Source: Fundicoccus_A sp052115865
GTDB taxonomy: Bacteria; Bacillota; Bacilli; Lactobacillales; Aerococcaceae
Direction of reading: 5' to 3'
Assembly (NCBI RefSeq): GCF_052115865.1
Contig: NZ_JBQKME010000002.1
Coordinates: forward strand, 1 to 64,000
DNA: 64,000 bases
The notes under the pieces are model-generated. The model ran no database searches and was not told the origin of the DNA. It saw only the letters and a program-made list of their open reading frames with translations. Of this stretch, positions 59,938 through 64,000 are shown in pieces. Position 1 is the first letter of the stretch; every line of letters begins with the position of its first letter. Made by a program: the position numbers and the translations under genes.

Positions 59938-60180
59938 TTAGTCGCGTAATTGTTCTATATACTGAACTGCATCTTCGATACTATTCAATTCTTCAATTTT
60001 TTCATCTTCAAATTGAACCCCGAATCGATTTTCTAATTCCATGACTAATTCCACCACATCCAGTGAGTCAACACCTAAATCATCGAAGGTCATTTTTTCA
60101 GTTACTTTTTCTTCTTGAACACCAAAGCGTTCTACAATCATTTTTTGAACAATTTCAAAAGTTTCATTATTGGCTGTCAT
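59938..60180 (-). CDS. acpP: acyl carrier protein
   Basis: This 80-residue acidic carrier has the phosphopantetheine serine in GVDSLDVVELVMELE (near residue 39). It carries acyl chains in fatty-acid and phospholipid synthesis. It follows plsX, the normal pairing; the next gene is oppD instead of the expected rnc. Start ATG with GGAGG upstream. Confidence 0.96.
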   Translation of the reverse strand: MTANNETFEIVQKMIVERFGVQEEKVTEKMTFDDLGVDSLDVVELVMELENRFGVQFEDEKIEELNSIEDAVQYIEQLRD

Positions 60181-60307
60181 TATTACACCTCCAGTTTATT
60201 AAGCTGTAGCTTATAGTCATTCACATATTCTACAATTTTAATATTAAAATGTCTACTCAAATATTAACATTCTAATTGTTTTTTAACAATGCGAAAAGTT
60301 AAAATTG

Positions 60308-61309
60308 TTATTTTTCTGCTTCAAAATAATCTGATATCTCTTTTATAACGTCAGTTTGCACAACTTTTCTTGCTTGTCGTATCGCATTATAAAAAGCTTC
60401 TGCATTCGATGAACCATGTGCTTTAATAACGGCCGCTTTTACTCCTAAAAGTACTGCTCCGCCTTCTTTAGTATCATCAAAATTATCTCTTAATGCTCCA
60501 AGAGCATCTTTTACAAGCAATCCACCTAATTTAGCTTTAACACCAGAATTTAATAAAACATTTTTAAGTGCTCTAAAAATATTTCTTGAAGTTCCTTCTA
60601 ACGATTTAAGAATAGCATTACCTGTAAAACCATCGACAACCGCAATATCAACCAAGCCATTTAAAATAGTACTTGCTTCAATATTGCCATGGAAATTCAG
60701 TTGTGCATCATTTTTTAATAATTGATAAGCTTGTTTAGTTAATTCATTTCCTTTATTTTCTTCAGTTCCATTGTTAACTAGACCAATTCGAGGATTTTGA
60801 ATATCAAGTACTTTTTTTGCATAATAATTCGCTAAAATAGCAAATTGATGAAGGTTTTCGACTTTCGTATCAGCATTTGCTCCAGCATCCATTAAAATTA
60901 AATGCTTATGTTCATCTGAAAATGTTGGTAAAATAGGCATCAGACCTGGGCGGTCGATATTTTTAATTCTTCCTACCACAAGCAAACCTGTAGCCAATAA
61001 ACCACCTGTATTTCCTGCTGACACAATCGCGTTTGCTTGACCTTCTTTAACAGCTTTTGCTGCCACAACCATGGAAGCGTCTTTTTTCCTTCTTACAGCT
61101 TTAACAGGTTCATCTTCACCTGTTATCACTTCCGTTGTATGCATGACCGTTACACGCGGATTAACTTTTAAATATTGGTTTATTTGTTGTTGATCTCCAA
61201 AAAGTTGAATTTCTATATCATCAAATGCCTCAATGGCTCGATTAACACCTTCAACAATTGCTTGGGGAGCATTATCTCCACCCATTGCATCTACTGCAAT
61301 TGTAATCAT
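60308..61309 (-). CDS. plsX: phosphate acyltransferase PlsX
   Basis: This 333-residue enzyme makes acyl-phosphate from acyl-ACP for PlsY. Landmarks are ITIAVDAMGGDNAPQAIVEG at the start, ASMVVAAKAVKEGQANAIVSAGNTGG (near residue 80), NNGTEENKGNELTKQAYQLL (near 180) and VVDGFTGNAILKSLEG (near 224). Start ATG with AGGAGG. It is in the same direction as recG and acpP. No FapR site was recognised. Confidence 0.97.
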   Translation of the reverse strand: MITIAVDAMGGDNAPQAIVEGVNRAIEAFDDIEIQLFGDQQQINQYLKVNPRVTVMHTTEVITGEDEPVKAVRRKKDASMVVAAKAVKEGQANAIVSAGNTGGLLATGLLVVGRIKNIDRPGLMPILPTFSDEHKHLILMDAGANADTKVENLHQFAILANYYAKKVLDIQNPRIGLVNNGTEENKGNELTKQAYQLLKNDAQLNFHGNIEASTILNGLVDIAVVDGFTGNAILKSLEGTSRNIFRALKNVLLNSGVKAKLGGLLVKDALGALRDNFDDTKEGGAVLLGVKAAVIKAHGSSNAEAFYNAIRQARKVVQTDVIKEISDYFEAEK

Positions 61310-61424
61310 AAGATTAACCTCCTATATATCGTAATAATGGATTTATTATACCTTAACAATGAATAGAAACAAAGTTAAGCTTAGTGAGTTATTTATTTAA
61401 AAGGATGATAGATTTAACCATCAA

Positions 61425-63464
61425 TTATGCTTCTAGTTTTTGATGCGTGAGAAAATCATTTAGCATTTTCCATTCATCATCGGAAACGAGATAAGGATGA
61501 CGGATTAGGTGATTGACTTCGTTTTGCGCCACATTTAAAATCGTTTGATCTTCTATAATATTGGCGTAGTGAAATGTTGGTAACCCACTTTGTTCTCTTC
61601 CTAATAAATTTCCCATGCCGCGTAATTTCATATCTTCTTGGCTAATATAAAAGCCATCTTGACTCTCACACATTATTTCTAACCGTCTTTTCCCATGTTC
61701 GGTTGTAGGGTCTCCAATTAAATAGCAATACGATTGAAATGTACTTCTTCCGACGCGTCCTCTCAATTGATGTAGTTGAGCCAAACCAAAGCGCTCGGCA
61801 GACTGTATAATCATCATCGTCGCATTGGCAACATCGACACCGACTTCAACCATTGTTGTTGCCACTAAAATCTGCGTGCGGTTTTCTGTAAAATCTTCCA
61901 TAGCTGATTGCTGGGCAACTTTATCCATTTGTCCGTGCAACATTCCAACCATTAATTCAGGAAAAACAACCTGTAAGCTACTCACGGTTTCTAAAACATT
62001 TTCAACAGATTCGAGCGCTTCTGAAGTTTGAATCAAGGGCAATACATAATAGACTTGAAAACCTAATTCAATTTGTTCCTTCATATGCTGATAAACTTCA
62101 TCTAAACGGTCTGCTTTATACCACTTAGTTATAATTGGTTTTCTACCTTTAGGCAATTGCGCAATCGTTGAGATAGCCATGTCACCATAGATAGATTGAG
62201 CTAAAGATCTTGGAATAGGTGTTGCTGTCATTTGGAGAAGGTTCACTTCTGCTTCTTGGCTATTTCGATCAATCAATTGTTGCCTCTGTTGAACACCGAA
62301 ACGATGTTGTTCATCAATAATAATGAGTCCTAATTGAGAAAACACAACGGTATCTTGCAATAAAGCATGTGTTCCAATAACTAACTTCAATTCTCCAGAA
62401 GCTAAACGCGAAAGGACTTCTTGTTTTTTTGGTTGAGGCATCACACTAATTAAATATTCAACATCTAAATTATATTGTTTAAACAAATGATTGAATTTCT
62501 CAATATGTTGGTGGACTAAAATTTCTGTTGGTACAATCATAGCAGCCTGATACCCAGAAATAACAGCTACAATCATAGCTAGAAAGGCCACAATTGTTTT
62601 CCCACTTCCTACTTCACCTTGTAACATCCGTCGCATTGGATAAGGTGCCATTAAATCATAACAAATATCATTCACGCCTTGTTTTTGTGCATCGGTCAAT
62701 TCGTAGGGTAAAAGTTGAATCCATTTTTTCAATTCGTCCACATCATAATGCATTTCTTGCCCTTGATTACTTTGCGTCAAACGTCTAGCATTTTGCAAAC
62801 GCCATTGAAAATAGAAAAATTCTTGAAAAATAATTTTACGCTTTGCTTGATTTCTTTCTTCTTCATTTTTAGGAAAATGTAATTGAAAAAGAGCTTGTTC
62901 AAGTGGGATTAGGCGGTATTTAGTATTTAAATAATCAGGGATATTTTCTGGTATGACGGTCCTATATTCCTCAAATGCTAATTTTATGGTATTTACAATG
63001 GTCGGTTGTTTTAAACCTTGAGTTGATCGATAGACACCCAATAAATCATTGTTTTCTTGTTGATTAGCAAATAATTTCATTCCTAATAGTGCCTGTTTAC
63101 CTGCTTCCCATTTACCATAAATCGCTCGTTCTTGTCCGACTTCTATTTGATTTTTTAAATAAGGTTGATTAAAAAACGTCACTTGAATCACATCAAAGTC
63201 ACCTACAGCAAAACGAAAACTTAAACGACTTTTATTGCGACCGAAATAATTAACGACGGGCGTCGTTAAAACCTTTCCTTTTAAGGTCACTTTCTCTTGA
63301 TCTAAAATAGTTACCAGATCTCGTTCTTGAATATCTTCAAATCGAAAGGGAAAATGAAACATTAATTCTTTAATCGTATAAATACCCAGTTGATGAAATA
63401 AGGCCAATCGTTTAGGACCAATACCCGCTAAATTATCTATTAAGTCATCCCAACTTTTAGTCAT
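61425..63464 (-). CDS. recG: ATP-dependent DNA helicase RecG
   Basis: This 679-residue branch-migration helicase rescues stalled forks. The N-terminal wedge domain starts LAGIGPKRLALFHQLGIYTI and has an OB-fold near residues 65-130. Helicase motif I is QGEVGSGKTIVAFLAM (near 283), DEQH is at about 385, TATPIPRSL follows, and motifs V-VI are MVEVGVDVANATMMIIQSAERFGLAQLHQLRGRVGR. Full length, start with GGGAGG. It lies between fakA and plsX. Confidence 0.97.
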   Translation of the reverse strand: MTKSWDDLIDNLAGIGPKRLALFHQLGIYTIKELMFHFPFRFEDIQERDLVTILDQEKVTLKGKVLTTPVVNYFGRNKSRLSFRFAVGDFDVIQVTFFNQPYLKNQIEVGQERAIYGKWEAGKQALLGMKLFANQQENNDLLGVYRSTQGLKQPTIVNTIKLAFEEYRTVIPENIPDYLNTKYRLIPLEQALFQLHFPKNEEERNQAKRKIIFQEFFYFQWRLQNARRLTQSNQGQEMHYDVDELKKWIQLLPYELTDAQKQGVNDICYDLMAPYPMRRMLQGEVGSGKTIVAFLAMIVAVISGYQAAMIVPTEILVHQHIEKFNHLFKQYNLDVEYLISVMPQPKKQEVLSRLASGELKLVIGTHALLQDTVVFSQLGLIIIDEQHRFGVQQRQQLIDRNSQEAEVNLLQMTATPIPRSLAQSIYGDMAISTIAQLPKGRKPIITKWYKADRLDEVYQHMKEQIELGFQVYYVLPLIQTSEALESVENVLETVSSLQVVFPELMVGMLHGQMDKVAQQSAMEDFTENRTQILVATTMVEVGVDVANATMMIIQSAERFGLAQLHQLRGRVGRSTFQSYCYLIGDPTTEHGKRRLEIMCESQDGFYISQEDMKLRGMGNLLGREQSGLPTFHYANIIEDQTILNVAQNEVNHLIRHPYLVSDDEWKMLNDFLTHQKLEA

Positions 63465-63486
63465 GCAATATCCTCCCTTTCAATTT

Positions 63487-63536
63487 ATACAAAAAAATCA
63501 TAATCAACTTGTCTAAAACCAGTTGATTATGATTTA
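63487..63536 (-). terminator. fakA terminator
   Basis: AAATCATAATCAACT/AGTTGATTATGATTT is a long stem with a TTTTTTTGT tract on the minus strand. It separates fakA from recG. Confidence 0.88.
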
Positions 63537-63555
63537 GAATTAACTTCCAGAAAAA

Positions 63556-64000
63556 TTATTCAACAGAAAGTATGTAATTATATACTGGTTGATTTCCTTC
63601 GATGACCTCAACTTCAATTTCATCATTTGCTTCCATTAATTGGTCAGCAATCTCTTGTGCAGATGAAAGTACGCCATCTTCACCGACAATGATTGTAATA
63701 ATTTCACTTTCATCGTCAATCATCGTTTCTAATGTTGTTAGCAACGCATCATTTAAATCAGCTTTAGCTAATTTAATTTTCCCGCCAATGATACCGATAA
63801 ATTCGTCTTTTTTAATTTGTAAGTCGTCAATTTCAGTATCACGAATGGCGTAAGTAATTTGCCCACTCAACACAGCATCTAGATTATCTGTCATGGCTTC
63901 TTTATTTTCTTCTAGAGACAGATCAGCATTAAACGCCATCATAGCAGCAATTCCTTCTGGTATGGTTTTTGTAGGAATAACTGTAATAGGGGTATCAGAT
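63556..64000 (-). CDS. fakA: fatty acid kinase FakA / YloV-like DAK2 protein, C-terminal part
   Basis: The frame continues through the window edge; about 148 C-terminal residues are visible. The visible N-terminal end TPITVIPTKTIPEGIAAMMAFN matches the conserved segment of the DAK phosphatase-like domain of YloV/FakA, and the tail IITIIVGEDGVLSSAQEIADQL fits its last domain. FakA phosphorylates exogenous fatty acids bound to FakB, feeding PlsX/PlsY, which fits plsX and acpP downstream. An internal ATG at 63942 is not the start. Confidence 0.85.
   Translation of the reverse strand, partial: SDTPITVIPTKTIPEGIAAMMAFNADLSLEENKEAMTDNLDAVLSGQITYAIRDTEIDDLQIKKDEFIGIIGGKIKLAKADLNDALLTTLETMIDDESEIITIIVGEDGVLSSAQEIADQLMEANDEIEVEVIEGNQPVYNYILSVE

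Noticed and set aside
1..64000. tRNA, rRNA, CRISPR array, prophage or toxin-antitoxin genes
   Set aside because: No cloverleaf-type sequences, regular spaced repeats, phage structural genes or toxin-antitoxin pairs were seen on reading both strands.

Overview
The window is AT-rich DNA from a low-GC Gram-positive bacterium. Gene content and order (spx, perR, CtsR-type sites, the rnc-smc-ftsY, ffh-rpsP-rimM-trmD-rplS and plsX-acpP blocks, an Enterococcus-like L,D-transpeptidase, a comEB homologue) point to the order Lactobacillales. An Aerococcaceae or Carnobacteriaceae member would fit, but the family is a guess. Most genes lie on the minus strand. No rRNA, tRNA, CRISPR array or prophage was seen. 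The left edge cuts an IS3-family (IS150-like) insertion sequence and the right edge cuts a fakA-like gene.

Layout. 1-1020: IS element with a programmed -1 frameshift site. 1.1-9.1 kb: spx, trpS, perR, a FUSC-type exporter, an L,D-transpeptidase, a secreted protein with two FMN-binding-like repeats, comEB and an esterase. 9.2-13.7 kb: a P1B-4-type metal ATPase with a clear promoter and operator, a YwaF-like membrane protein and a ClC transporter. 14-21.8 kb: a duplicated secreted orphan, YggS, an AI-2E family protein, a divergent quinone-detoxification pair, endonuclease III lacking two cluster cysteines, and a large membrane protein. 21.8-28.9 kb: an HhH protein, a membrane gene broken by a TAA, an 890-residue DUF1002 protein with an acidic linker, a YitT protein behind a structured leader RNA, an SRPBCC protein, a zinc-ribbon gene broken by a TGA, and a Dus enzyme. 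29-40.7 kb: an ABC exporter, an aldo/keto reductase, CtsR-type clpB, a MIP18 protein, a HAD phosphatase, a second YitT and an isomerase. 40.9-51.5 kb: the translation/SRP/segregation housekeeping block. 51.7-59.9 kb: an oligopeptide transporter locus. 59.9-64 kb: acpP, plsX, recG and fakA.

How the genes work together. Spx, PerR, the P1B-4 ATPase, the ring-cleaving dioxygenase with glutathionyl-hydroquinone reductase, and ClpB form a dispersed stress complement (thiol, peroxide/metal, quinone and protein folding). The opp block sits between acpP and rnc, which are often close neighbours in Firmicutes. FakA, PlsX and AcpP are the fatty-acid activation and phospholipid-entry genes. SMC, FtsY, Ffh, YlxM, RNase III, TrmD, RimM, KhpA, S16 and L19 are a standard housekeeping set.

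The observations most worth a second look are these: a 12-bp motif (GTGATATTTATT) repeated five times between genes; two OppA-type binding proteins and an FMN-binding-like protein that are exported without a lipobox cysteine; two small genes interrupted by single in-frame stop codons; an endonuclease III without its full iron-sulfur ligand set; a structured, terminator-bearing leader upstream of a YitT gene; and several clean dyad operators overlapping promoters. No single locus clearly stands out as a wholly new multi-gene system.
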